From assembly GCA_022841345.1 (NCBI GenBank), contig JALHRR010000027.1, positions 1 to 64,000 of the forward strand: DNA of 64,000 nt. Direction: 5' to 3'. The notes under the pieces were generated by a model. It was not told the origin of the DNA. It saw only the letters and a list, made by a program, of their open reading frames with translations, and did no database searches. The DNA is from Saprospiraceae bacterium (lineage in GTDB: Bacteria > Bacteroidota > Bacteroidia > Chitinophagales > Saprospiraceae). Shown in pieces: positions 27,355 through 35,770 of the stretch; within the stretch, counting starts at the first letter, position 1, and the number at the start of each line of letters is the position of its first letter. A program made the translations under genes and the position numbers.

Positions 27355-28260
27355 TTGACCATCGCACAATTACATTTTTCAGATATCCAAATGGGTTTTG
27401 TTCCTGATCAATACAAATTCTTTATTGAACATCTAATTAACCCATCCTTCAAAAAAAACAGGCATTCCAGGTCCTATGTAACAAAAGTTATATTGATTGA
27501 GGCTTTATCCGGGGGTAGTTTTGAGGTATCAGAACAAAAATTTCAAAACAGATTAAGCATGGAACTGAGAGCAAATATCGCAAATGAGTATAGCTTTTAT
27601 GATACAATATATACAAGTAGCAGACAGAATGATATTGCTTACTTCTATCCTTCAGAAGCTGAGATATTGAATATCTATAATAATTTGGAGTACAGGAAGA
27701 TGCTGCGGGAAAAGCTACCTCTTGAATTGAAAGACAGTCTTTTGTACCATATGCTGCACCATGAGCACGAAACGCTGGATACCCCCAGCTGGCAGCAGAG
27801 GATTCTGAATTATTTGCAACCTTTAAAATCTTTTCACAGTGAATCTGACAATTGGATACTGAATCTGAATTTGAATCTTAGAATTCTGAAACGGATTAAA
27901 CAACTTCAAAAACATGTTCGGGATCTGATCACATCTGGTTCTCAGACAAATGTCCTGTGTCTGGGTGCTTCGGCCGTAGTTGGAATGCCTGAATTGCATG
28001 CTGAGTGTGGAAGTATGAGTATTTGTTGCATCGAACCTGATGAACGATTATTAAGTGATTTAACCGCCATTTACCATACTGAACATGGCATTCGAAAGAT
28101 GGTCCGTGGTAATTATCAGCATTATTTCCCTGACAGAAAGTATGATGTGATCATTTATCCCTCCGGCAGAACCTGGCAGGAGACAGAGAAAATGCAGGAC
28201 TTACTTCTCAAACTCAGGAGTTATCTGAAACCTGAGAAGGGCAGATTTCTTGCTTACTGA
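27355..28260 (+). CDS. Spermidine-synthase-like Rossmann-fold protein
   Basis: A 301-residue protein from TTG 27355 (a methionine 12 codons later is an alternative start). The C-terminal third looks like a SAM- or decarboxy-SAM-binding Rossmann fold: NVLCLGASAVVGMPELHAECG as glycine-rich loop, SICCIEPDERLLSDL as the acidic strand-2 end, and YDVIIYPSG as strand 4. The order resembles polyamine synthase/methyltransferase folds, but the N-terminal 200 residues (helical, with RRFHxxE-like elements absent) match nothing I know. The catalytic Asp of true spermidine synthases is not evident. Function unassigned. Confidence 0.6.
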   Translation: MTIAQLHFSDIQMGFVPDQYKFFIEHLINPSFKKNRHSRSYVTKVILIEALSGGSFEVSEQKFQNRLSMELRANIANEYSFYDTIYTSSRQNDIAYFYPSEAEILNIYNNLEYRKMLREKLPLELKDSLLYHMLHHEHETLDTPSWQQRILNYLQPLKSFHSESDNWILNLNLNLRILKRIKQLQKHVRDLITSGSQTNVLCLGASAVVGMPELHAECGSMSICCIEPDERLLSDLTAIYHTEHGIRKMVRGNYQHYFPDRKYDVIIYPSGRTWQETEKMQDLLLKLRSYLKPEKGRFLAY

Positions 28261-28336
28261 ATGTTAAACTGAAATTGAAATAGCTATTCGATTATACTAC
28301 TTACCTGATTAAAACAACTTTCTAAATTAACCAAAA

Positions 28337-30475
28337 ATGAAAAAATTATTCTTACTCTTATTATTTGCCATTAATGGCTTTTCGGTGTATTCGCAGTGTT
28401 TCAATGGTGTTTTATTTCCTTCTGGTGCGGCAACCCTTCTTTGCGGTACTGCTGGCTGGTCTATTCCCAATGCCTGGCCGGGAGAATACTCCAATGTAAA
28501 TGTAGTGGCAGGTAATCAATACACCTTCACCAGTTCAGTAGGTACTGATTTTATCACCATCAGTAATGCAGCCGGAACCAGTTCTCTTCAAACCGGGGTG
28601 GGATCTGTAAGTTACACACCCGGATTCACCGGAACAGTTAGGTTTTACAGACACCTTAGTTCACAATGCGGTACTAATCAGGTGAACAGAACAGTTACTG
28701 TTACCTGCACAACTTCCACACCCGGCGGAAATCTTACCTTTTATTTTGGAGAGCTTACCAGCCCCGAATCCGAAAACTTAATTGATGGACAGAATACATC
28801 AGTACCTGTGAGAACATTGGGCTTTCAAAATGTTGGTTCTTTCCAGTTTACAATATTATTGGGACCTTGCGCTACTTTCAGATCAACTCCTCCGACTATT
28901 GTTGGATTAGCTAATATACATCCGGGTTTGGTTTTCCATAGTTATGAAATAAACCCCGCAGGAACATTAGTAACATTCACATGGTTTACAGCCACAAGTT
29001 TGAGTCTTGCAAATGCAACTAAACTCTTTGATATAATTATTGAAGGACCTGGCAATGGTCAGGGGGGCATCTGTTGTGATAATCTTTATTTTGTCAATAA
29101 TCCTGTTGAAATCAGAGCCTATAACAATGTCGGTGCTGAAATGAATGTGACCACAACAGATACACATGCTATTTGTGAAGCTCCATTACGAATCTGTGGT
29201 TGTATAATTCGTGAAAATAATTCCCCGGTAGGCAATGTTACGGTGAAGCTTATGCAGGGCAATACAGTAGTTAGTGAAGTCTTGACCGGTATTGATGGCT
29301 GTTATGAATTTTCAAATCTGCAGGTGGGTGGAACTTATACTATAGTGCCTACAAAATTGATAAACCCTAAAAATGGAGTGGACCCAAATGATGCCTCTCT
29401 GGTAGCTCAATATGCCGGAAATCAGGAAACTTTGACTTCACCTTATAAAATCGTTGCCGGGGACGTTATTGTTGATGCAAACGGAAAGATATTAGTCAAT
29501 GATGCCCAGCTTATTTCCCGGGTTGCAGGTATCAGTGCACCCAATGATTTTGGTACTCAGCCATCCTGGAAATTTGTTCCTTCAGATTATGTTTTTCCTG
29601 ATATTCAAAAGACCTTTAGTTACAATGATAACTTTCCTAAAACGAGGACTGTAAACAATATCAACGGGGATTTCTGTGAAGAGAATTTCATTGGGATTAA
29701 AATGGGAGACATCAATCTGAATGCAAATCCTCAAAATGCACAGGGGGATGTGGGTTCCAGATCAGTTTCATCAGATTTCCTGATTGCAGGTCCTGGTGTA
29801 ACAGCTGAAGATTCAATATTCACGCTTAAAATCAAAGCTGGTGTATTTCAGGGAGTAAAGGATTTTCAGGTAGCTTTTGCCTGGGATAAAGACGAGTTGG
29901 AGTACCAACGTTATACAACAAATGAATTCGGAATTCCGGTTTCTTCCTTATCGGGATTATTTATTGATGGCGATAGTATTGCTAAGGCAGATGGAAGATT
30001 GTATCTGGGATGGTATGATCCTACTTTTAATGCTTCCGGTGTAACATTACAAAGCGAGGCTATTGTAGCTGAAGTTGTATTCAAGTTAAAGGATCTGAGT
30101 TTGGATGTTATCAATTTTGATCAGGACACATCTATCCACGCATTTTATACTAACAATCAGGATCGTCCGGTAGATATTATTCTCAATTTTAAAAATATTG
30201 TAATTGATCTCATTAGCGGTACCTCTAACTCAAGTATCGACAGAAATTACAGAGTGTATCCGACATTAAGTACAGGTACGATTCACGTCCAAACCTCAGA
30301 AATGAAAGAATATATCCTGGAAATGTACGATATGAGTGGCCGTCAATTGAGAAAGGAAACACACACAGGAGATTCCAGTATTGAAGCAGGAAATTTAGTA
30401 TCCGGACAATATATGTTGAAGATAACTGAGGTACTAAGCGGCGAGACCGGAACCTTCAGAATTATCAAAAAATAG
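28337..30475 (+). CDS. Secreted multidomain T9SS-type protein
   Basis: A 712-residue exported protein. The signal peptide is MKKLFLLLLFAINGFSVYSQ. An N-terminal beta-sandwich with CGTAGWSIPNAWPGEYSNVNV follows. Next is a cohesin-like or SdrD-B-like region (CGCIIRENNSPVGNVTVKLMQGNTVVSEVLTGIDGCYEFSNLQVG) with a dockerin-like NGVDPNDASLVAQY element. A later cohesin-like segment runs from FTLKIKAGVFQG to EVVFKLKD, and the C-terminal T9SS type A sorting domain is RVYPTLSTGTIHVQTS...LVSGQYMLKITE. It is probably displayed at or released from the cell surface; the role is unknown. The cohesin/dockerin-like reading is tentative. Confidence 0.82.
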   Translation: MKKLFLLLLFAINGFSVYSQCFNGVLFPSGAATLLCGTAGWSIPNAWPGEYSNVNVVAGNQYTFTSSVGTDFITISNAAGTSSLQTGVGSVSYTPGFTGTVRFYRHLSSQCGTNQVNRTVTVTCTTSTPGGNLTFYFGELTSPESENLIDGQNTSVPVRTLGFQNVGSFQFTILLGPCATFRSTPPTIVGLANIHPGLVFHSYEINPAGTLVTFTWFTATSLSLANATKLFDIIIEGPGNGQGGICCDNLYFVNNPVEIRAYNNVGAEMNVTTTDTHAICEAPLRICGCIIRENNSPVGNVTVKLMQGNTVVSEVLTGIDGCYEFSNLQVGGTYTIVPTKLINPKNGVDPNDASLVAQYAGNQETLTSPYKIVAGDVIVDANGKILVNDAQLISRVAGISAPNDFGTQPSWKFVPSDYVFPDIQKTFSYNDNFPKTRTVNNINGDFCEENFIGIKMGDINLNANPQNAQGDVGSRSVSSDFLIAGPGVTAEDSIFTLKIKAGVFQGVKDFQVAFAWDKDELEYQRYTTNEFGIPVSSLSGLFIDGDSIAKADGRLYLGWYDPTFNASGVTLQSEAIVAEVVFKLKDLSLDVINFDQDTSIHAFYTNNQDRPVDIILNFKNIVIDLISGTSNSSIDRNYRVYPTLSTGTIHVQTSEMKEYILEMYDMSGRQLRKETHTGDSSIEAGNLVSGQYMLKITEVLSGETGTFRIIKK

Positions 30476-30500
30476 AGATCAGTGACTGGATCTGATTTTT
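30476..30500 (+). terminator. Weak terminator after T9SS protein
   Basis: AGATCA pairs with TGGATCT (one bulge) and is followed by GATTTTT, directly after the stop codon of the secreted protein. Confidence 0.4.
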
Positions 30501-30798
30501 CATATGCTTGTTTTTAATAATTGCATTGTCTGCCTGCCTGCCGTAATATTCAAACCCTTATGTCGGGTGGGCGGACTTTGTAAAATGGTTTGGAAGAGGC
30601 GAAGAATTGATCTTGTTGCTGGAGTATTAAATTTTGGAATTATTTTTAGAATTAACTTAGATTTTATATCTCAAATTTAATACATTGCTTGTGGATTCGG
30701 AAGGAATGAACAAGCGATATAGAAAGGAACTCATTCTTATTTCACACTACCTGATTATAGCATTATTTTATTTATTCATTTCTTAAAAATTACCGATC
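30501..30798. other. Intergenic region with degenerate GC-rich repeat
   Basis: No gene is visible. A stretch TGTCTGCCTGCCTGCCG near 30527-30543 and CGGGTGGGCGGAC near 30563-30575 are imperfect complements; the AT-rich surroundings make them stand out. They resemble Bacteroidota dispersed CTGCC-rich repeats. The remainder is AT-rich and presumably holds the promoter for the lipoprotein gene. Confidence 0.45.
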
Positions 30799-31452
30799 AT
30801 GTTTAGAATTAGTTTTTTGTTAGTTATGTCTATTCTGCTAATTACTAGCTGTGGTGATCCCACCCCAGAAAAGGTCGATAGTAGTGAAGACAAATTACCT
30901 TCTTCCGGCAATACAATTTCAGATAGTGTGTGTATATTAAGTAAAGTTGCGGATAATGCTGTTTGGGACAATTACAACATGCCTCCCACCAATACTGGAC
31001 CTACATTTGCATTATTTGATAAAGATAGGGTGGTAGAACTATTGGATAGTCAATATAATGCGGAGATTGATTATGTATTAGTTGGGCGCGATTCCTTTAA
31101 TATGTTAATGTATGCTGTAGATGAAAAGGGTGATCGCATACAGGACAGGGTGCCTATTCTTGGTAAATTCCCTTGTCCTCAAAATTGCAATATCGCTTTT
31201 AAATTAGCATCAGAAAAATCAGGTTCAGAAGCACTTGCTACAGGAAAAATAAATATCACGTTACCCATCCCATCCAAGTTTTGTCTAAATCACATAAATG
31301 CTGCTTTAGGAGGAGCTAATGTCAACTACCTTGGTGTAAGACATAAAAATGGATATAAAACACTAGGAATATATGGAGTCAACAAACCTACATCAGGGGA
31401 CCCAATTCATATGTCAAGTGACCCTATTCGAATTTTTCAATCAGGTCAGTAA
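30799..31452 (+). CDS. Hypothetical lipoprotein
   Basis: A 217-residue predicted lipoprotein with the leader MFRISFLLVMSILLITSC and lipobox C18, followed by GDPTPEKVDSSEDKL. The mature domain contains a beta-rich core (ALFDKDRVVELLDSQ, EIDYVLVGRDSFNMLMYAV, LGKFPCPQNCNIAFKLAS) that I do not recognise. It is the first of a plus-strand run that leads into the sensor kinase. A 6-bp stem GATTGA/TCAATC at 31467-31481 falls just after its stop codon. It could be a signal-sensing accessory, but that is only position-based. Confidence 0.7.
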   Translation: MFRISFLLVMSILLITSCGDPTPEKVDSSEDKLPSSGNTISDSVCILSKVADNAVWDNYNMPPTNTGPTFALFDKDRVVELLDSQYNAEIDYVLVGRDSFNMLMYAVDEKGDRIQDRVPILGKFPCPQNCNIAFKLASEKSGSEALATGKINITLPIPSKFCLNHINAALGGANVNYLGVRHKNGYKTLGIYGVNKPTSGDPIHMSSDPIRIFQSGQ

Positions 31453-31500
31453 AAGTAAAAGATCAGGATTGATTTTCAATCTTCTTTGTATATAAATCTG

Positions 31501-34443
31501 ATGAAATTATACCTGGCGAATATAGTTGTTGTAGTATTTCTTATACTTCCTTTAGGTACTTTTTGCCAAAGCAAAAGCAGTAACCATCACATCGGGCTAT
31601 ATTTACCAGGGAAAATCAATGCATTTATAGGATTAACAAATGAAGGAGATCTTCTCATCAGCAGTACTAATGGATGGGTGAAATACGATGGGTTAAGTTC
31701 TCAAATTTTTGACATTAACTCCATTCCCGGTTTATTGGATCAAAACATTCAAAGTGAGTTTTTAAATCATTCTGACGGATCCATTTGGTTTGCTACTTAT
31801 ATGTCACTGGTAAGATTTGATGCCCAAACGGGACAAATTTCGCAGATTCAATTGTCTAACAACGGAGTCAAACTTACCAGTGATTATTATATCTTTCATT
31901 TAGAGGGAAATGTCATTTATGGGAGTATCGGGAAAGAACTTTTTATATATGATATTGTCAGTAATCAAGTTCGGTTTCCCGGTGTTAATTTTCAGAATAA
32001 GTGGAATAGATTATTTAGAATTGATCATGAAATTCACATCATTAATTATTATTGGGGGACCTCAACATCTCATTATATTTTTCAAGATTCTGTTTTTTGT
32101 GATTATAAACAAATTCATTTGCCCTTCAGGACTGATGACGTTTCACCAAAAAATGCATCCGAAATTTTGTTGGCAACAGGGTCAGGATTAAGAAAGTATA
32201 ATTTAAGCTCCGCATCAGTCGACATGTATTTCCCTCAACTATCAGGGAAGCATATTCATTCGGTCTGCAATATTGGTGAGGATAAGTATTTGATTAGTAC
32301 AGAATTGGGTGAAATCTATTTTATTTCTGATGATGAAATTTCGGTGATTCAAGGGCTAATTCCCGAGAGTCCCCCTGTTCAGCATATCGACTACATGGAT
32401 GGAAAAATTATTATGAGCTCGTACGGTCATGGAGTTTATATTTTCAACTCCAATATTCTTCATCTAAAGAATTTGTCTTTTCCATCAAAATTTAATTTGA
32501 AACAAATAAACGCCATTGGGCATAAGTGGATTATGACATCGTATTATGAAATGCCACTAATTTATGATTCAGATATTAGCCAATTTACAATTTTAAAGAA
32601 TAATTTTTTTTCAGGGATAAAGCATTGCAGTAAAACTGAAAATGGCCTGCTTCTTACATCATATCCTCAAAGGAATTTATACAACATAAACATTCATATG
32701 CAAATTAATGAAGTCAATCATACAAATAATGGAAGTCTGGCATATGCCCCCAATTACCACTCACAATTGGGTTTGTATTCGATATCAGCGATGGAAGGAA
32801 AAATTTATGTAGGAAATATATTAAATCATAAGTTTTATCCTGCTGACACTATTATTTGGAATGACAAAAAAAAGGGTATTGGTGAAGTGGTTTATAATGA
32901 AGGACTATTACTGGCTTCTGTAAATCATGAATATTGCATTCTGTACGAAAAAAATAATGACTCTTTTGTATTTAAGAAAAGAATAAATATAAAAGGAGAA
33001 ATTTATAATGAGGCCTGGGATAACAGACGGAATTCAACATGGCTTGCTACGCAATATGGATTATATAGACTTGATCATGGATCCTTAAATCATTATTTGA
33101 TTGACTTGAGAATATCGGGAGAAATTAACGCAGTCTTATTGGATAAATTGAACAGAGTTTGGTTTTCGACTGCCTCCGGCTTGTTTGTATATATCCCGGA
33201 AATTAATTTTTTGAAAAGATTTGGAAAAGAAGATGGGATAGCTGATACTGAGTTTACAAATTGTAGCGCATATAAGACTTCTGACGGTACATTTATTTTT
33301 GGAAGCAATTCAGGTCTGGTAATTTTCAGGCCCGAAGAAGTATTATTAAATGAAGAGCCTCACCGAATTAAAATCAGTCAAATACTGATTAATGATTCAA
33401 AGCAAATGAATATCACTGATACCGGATTACTAAAGCTTCCTTATTATGAAAGCACCGTTTCTTTCGATTTTGCAGCTTTATCACTTCTGAATGCCAGCTT
33501 CAACAAGCTCAAATATCGCTTGCTTCCTGAAGATGATGAATTCCTGGAATCTGATAGAGCAACCGGTTTTGCAAGGTACTCAAAACTAAGACCGGGAAAA
33601 TATGAATTTCAAATATTAGCAGCAGGTGCCAATAATGTTTGGGATACTACACCATATACACTCCCGATAATTATTACCCCTCCCTTCTGGCAAAGATGGT
33701 GGTTCAGAATTCCTGCTGCTTTGTTGATTACACTTATAATATATTCAATAGTAAAAGCTTATTACAAAAATCAACTGGATAAAAAGGACAGACTCCTCCG
33801 CGAACAAAAACTCATCATCGAAAAACAAGAAGCCGTCCAAAACGAACGTACACGTATTGCTGCCGAAATGCACGATGACCTCGGGTCCGGTCTCACAACG
33901 ATAAAATATCTCAGCGATAAAGCCATGCGGAATGTCACAGATCCGGAAGAGATTGTCAATATTCAGCAGATTTCTGAAGAGTCAAATGAGCTCGTAAGGA
34001 ATATGAGCGAGATTATCTGGGCAATGAATGCAAGATTCGATACACTCGAGAATCTGATTATTTACATTCGAAGATTTGCATATGAATTCCTGGATCAACA
34101 TCAAATAGCATTTGAACTGAAGATTCCCGATGAAATTCCTGAAATGAAAATCAGTGGAGAAAAACGTAGAAATATATTTCTCGTAGTCAAAGAAGCCCTG
34201 CACAATGTCGTAAAACACAGCGGATCTCCAACGGCGACAGTCAGCGTAGAATTTGATACTGATCTGAAGATTTCAATAAGTGATCAGGGGGCCAGTGAAG
34301 AAGATAATCTGAATGAAAACAATGGAAATGGATTGTACAATATGAAGCAGCGAATGAAAAAAATAGGAGGGACATGCACATTTAAAAACGGATCAGGCTG
34401 GACAGTAATGCTCAGCCTGCCGCTGGAAGCTTTACAGCATTAA
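31501..34443 (+). CDS. Propeller-type sensor histidine kinase
   Basis: About 980 residues from ATG 31501 (the frame also opens at TTG 31486). A signal peptide (MKLYLANIVVVVFLILPLGTFCQ) is followed by a large periplasmic two-component-regulator propeller (repeats such as GLTNEGDLLISSTNGWVKYDG, NRVWFSTASGLFVYIPE and YKTSDGTFIFGSNSGLVIFRP). Then come a Y_Y_Y-like domain (NKLKYRLLPEDDEFL...YEFQILAAGANNVW), one transmembrane helix (about 731-756), a HisKA_3 dimerisation domain with phosphoacceptor H791 (EMHDDLGSG) and a HATPase domain (NGLYNMKQRMKKIGG). It partners the LuxR-type regulator 13 bp downstream. The ligand is unknown. Confidence 0.92.
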   Translation: MKLYLANIVVVVFLILPLGTFCQSKSSNHHIGLYLPGKINAFIGLTNEGDLLISSTNGWVKYDGLSSQIFDINSIPGLLDQNIQSEFLNHSDGSIWFATYMSLVRFDAQTGQISQIQLSNNGVKLTSDYYIFHLEGNVIYGSIGKELFIYDIVSNQVRFPGVNFQNKWNRLFRIDHEIHIINYYWGTSTSHYIFQDSVFCDYKQIHLPFRTDDVSPKNASEILLATGSGLRKYNLSSASVDMYFPQLSGKHIHSVCNIGEDKYLISTELGEIYFISDDEISVIQGLIPESPPVQHIDYMDGKIIMSSYGHGVYIFNSNILHLKNLSFPSKFNLKQINAIGHKWIMTSYYEMPLIYDSDISQFTILKNNFFSGIKHCSKTENGLLLTSYPQRNLYNINIHMQINEVNHTNNGSLAYAPNYHSQLGLYSISAMEGKIYVGNILNHKFYPADTIIWNDKKKGIGEVVYNEGLLLASVNHEYCILYEKNNDSFVFKKRINIKGEIYNEAWDNRRNSTWLATQYGLYRLDHGSLNHYLIDLRISGEINAVLLDKLNRVWFSTASGLFVYIPEINFLKRFGKEDGIADTEFTNCSAYKTSDGTFIFGSNSGLVIFRPEEVLLNEEPHRIKISQILINDSKQMNITDTGLLKLPYYESTVSFDFAALSLLNASFNKLKYRLLPEDDEFLESDRATGFARYSKLRPGKYEFQILAAGANNVWDTTPYTLPIIITPPFWQRWWFRIPAALLITLIIYSIVKAYYKNQLDKKDRLLREQKLIIEKQEAVQNERTRIAAEMHDDLGSGLTTIKYLSDKAMRNVTDPEEIVNIQQISEESNELVRNMSEIIWAMNARFDTLENLIIYIRRFAYEFLDQHQIAFELKIPDEIPEMKISGEKRRNIFLVVKEALHNVVKHSGSPTATVSVEFDTDLKISISDQGASEEDNLNENNGNGLYNMKQRMKKIGGTCTFKNGSGWTVMLSLPLEALQH

Positions 34444-34456
34444 AAACAAAATCATA

Positions 34457-35089
34457 ATGAAACCTATCTCATTAGCCATCATAGAAGACCTGAAAAAAGT
34501 GGCCTCAGAATTAGCTGATATGCTGGAAAGCGCAGGATTCTCCTGCGCTCAGCTATACACGAATGCGGAAGATGCCATGTTGTTTCTCCCTCGCAATCCG
34601 GTGGATATAGTCATAGTAGATATAGGCTTGCCTCATAAGAGCGGCATTGAAGCTATCAGCTTTATAAAAACACAATGCCCCCAAACACAGTTTTGCATGT
34701 TTACAGTATTTGAGGATGATGACAAAATATTTCGCTCTCTGGAAGCCGGAGCGAAAGGCTATATCCTTAAAGGCACATCTCCACAAAAGATAGTTGAAAG
34801 CATCCGGGAACTCAATGATGGAGGTTCTCCTATGAGCCCTACTATTGCCCGAAGGATATTAGAAGTATTCAAGCCTCCTGTTTTGGAAAAAGCCACCGAT
34901 GGAATTAGCGTACTCTCCGCAAGAGAAAATGAATTGCTGAATTTATTGGCCAAAGGACTTTATTATAAAGAAATAGCTGAAAAGTTAGGTATCACAACAG
35001 GCACTGTAAAGCAGCACATTCATCGCATCTATGATAAATTGCATGTTCAAAACAAAACGGAGGCAATCAACAAATTGCGTGGTGAATGA
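34457..35089 (+). CDS. NarL/LuxR-type response regulator
   Basis: A 210-residue response regulator. The receiver domain has acidic residues E10/D11, the phosphoacceptor D55 (IVIVDIGLPH), a threonine at about 84 (FCMFTVFEDDD) and a lysine (KGYILKGTSP). The C-terminal LuxR-type helix-turn-helix is at about 147-205 (LSARENELLNLLAKGLYYKEIAEKLG followed by TVKQHIHRIYDKLHV). It is almost certainly the cognate regulator of the kinase just upstream. A direct position-based guess is control of the following small exported protein and dabAB genes, but no operator is visible to confirm it. Confidence 0.95.
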   Translation: MKPISLAIIEDLKKVASELADMLESAGFSCAQLYTNAEDAMLFLPRNPVDIVIVDIGLPHKSGIEAISFIKTQCPQTQFCMFTVFEDDDKIFRSLEAGAKGYILKGTSPQKIVESIRELNDGGSPMSPTIARRILEVFKPPVLEKATDGISVLSARENELLNLLAKGLYYKEIAEKLGITTGTVKQHIHRIYDKLHVQNKTEAINKLRGE

Positions 35090-35214
35090 AATTTTGATCT
35101 TAGAATGCAGAACTTTGAATGGCTGACTGTCAATTGTGAATGTTTGTTAAGGAAGAGATTAAATTGAAATTCGTATCCGATAGGATTATATATTTGAGTG
35201 ATCTTTCGTCCTGC

Positions 35215-35643
35215 ATGATAAAAAAGTCATATATATTATTGCTGCTTAGCTTGTTGCCATTCTGTTGCATGGCTATTCTTTGTTCCCAAACGGGAATAAA
35301 TTTTCAGATCTTAAGAAATTCAATCAGGGTGATTGAAAAAGCAAATGCTTCACCACAATCCTCCATGTCTTTAAATGATTCAACAGCATACAATCTGCTT
35401 TCCGGCGGTCATGACAAAATACCTTTGTCGGAAGGAAATAATGAAAATTCTGATGAGCCCGAACAAAAAGAGGAAAAGAAGGAAAACAATGAAGACAATA
35501 ATTATACTGTTTTCCCTCTCAATCATCCGGAATTCAATTCTAACATCACATGCAGAGACATGGGGCTTTACAGCTCCAATAAATCAATTGTAAACACTCC
35601 ACTTTACATTCTGTTCCATTCCTGGAAATCTATCCTGATTTGA
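35215..35643 (+). CDS. Small exported protein before dabA
   Basis: About 142 residues from ATG 35215 (M26 of a longer frame that opens at 35140). It begins with a signal-like helix (MIKKSYILLLLSLLPFCCMAIL) and continues with a Glu/Asn/Lys-rich stretch (EGNNENSDEPEQKEEKKEN) and a C-terminal PLNHPEFNSNITCRDMGLYSS then PLYILFHSWKSILI. No family is recognised. It precedes dabA by 127 bp on the same strand, so it may be a structural or regulatory companion of the carbon-uptake genes; this is inference from position. Confidence 0.6.
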   Translation: MIKKSYILLLLSLLPFCCMAILCSQTGINFQILRNSIRVIEKANASPQSSMSLNDSTAYNLLSGGHDKIPLSEGNNENSDEPEQKEEKKENNEDNNYTVFPLNHPEFNSNITCRDMGLYSSNKSIVNTPLYILFHSWKSILI

Positions 35644-35770
35644 TCATTTGAAACAAAGGCTATTTCTATAATTTTTAAGTGTATATTAGAGAAAATTAGG
35701 CCTTTTACCAGGTAGGTAATGTTATTAGCCCCGCCCATTTCAATTTGATCATTTTATCAGTAAGAAGTTT

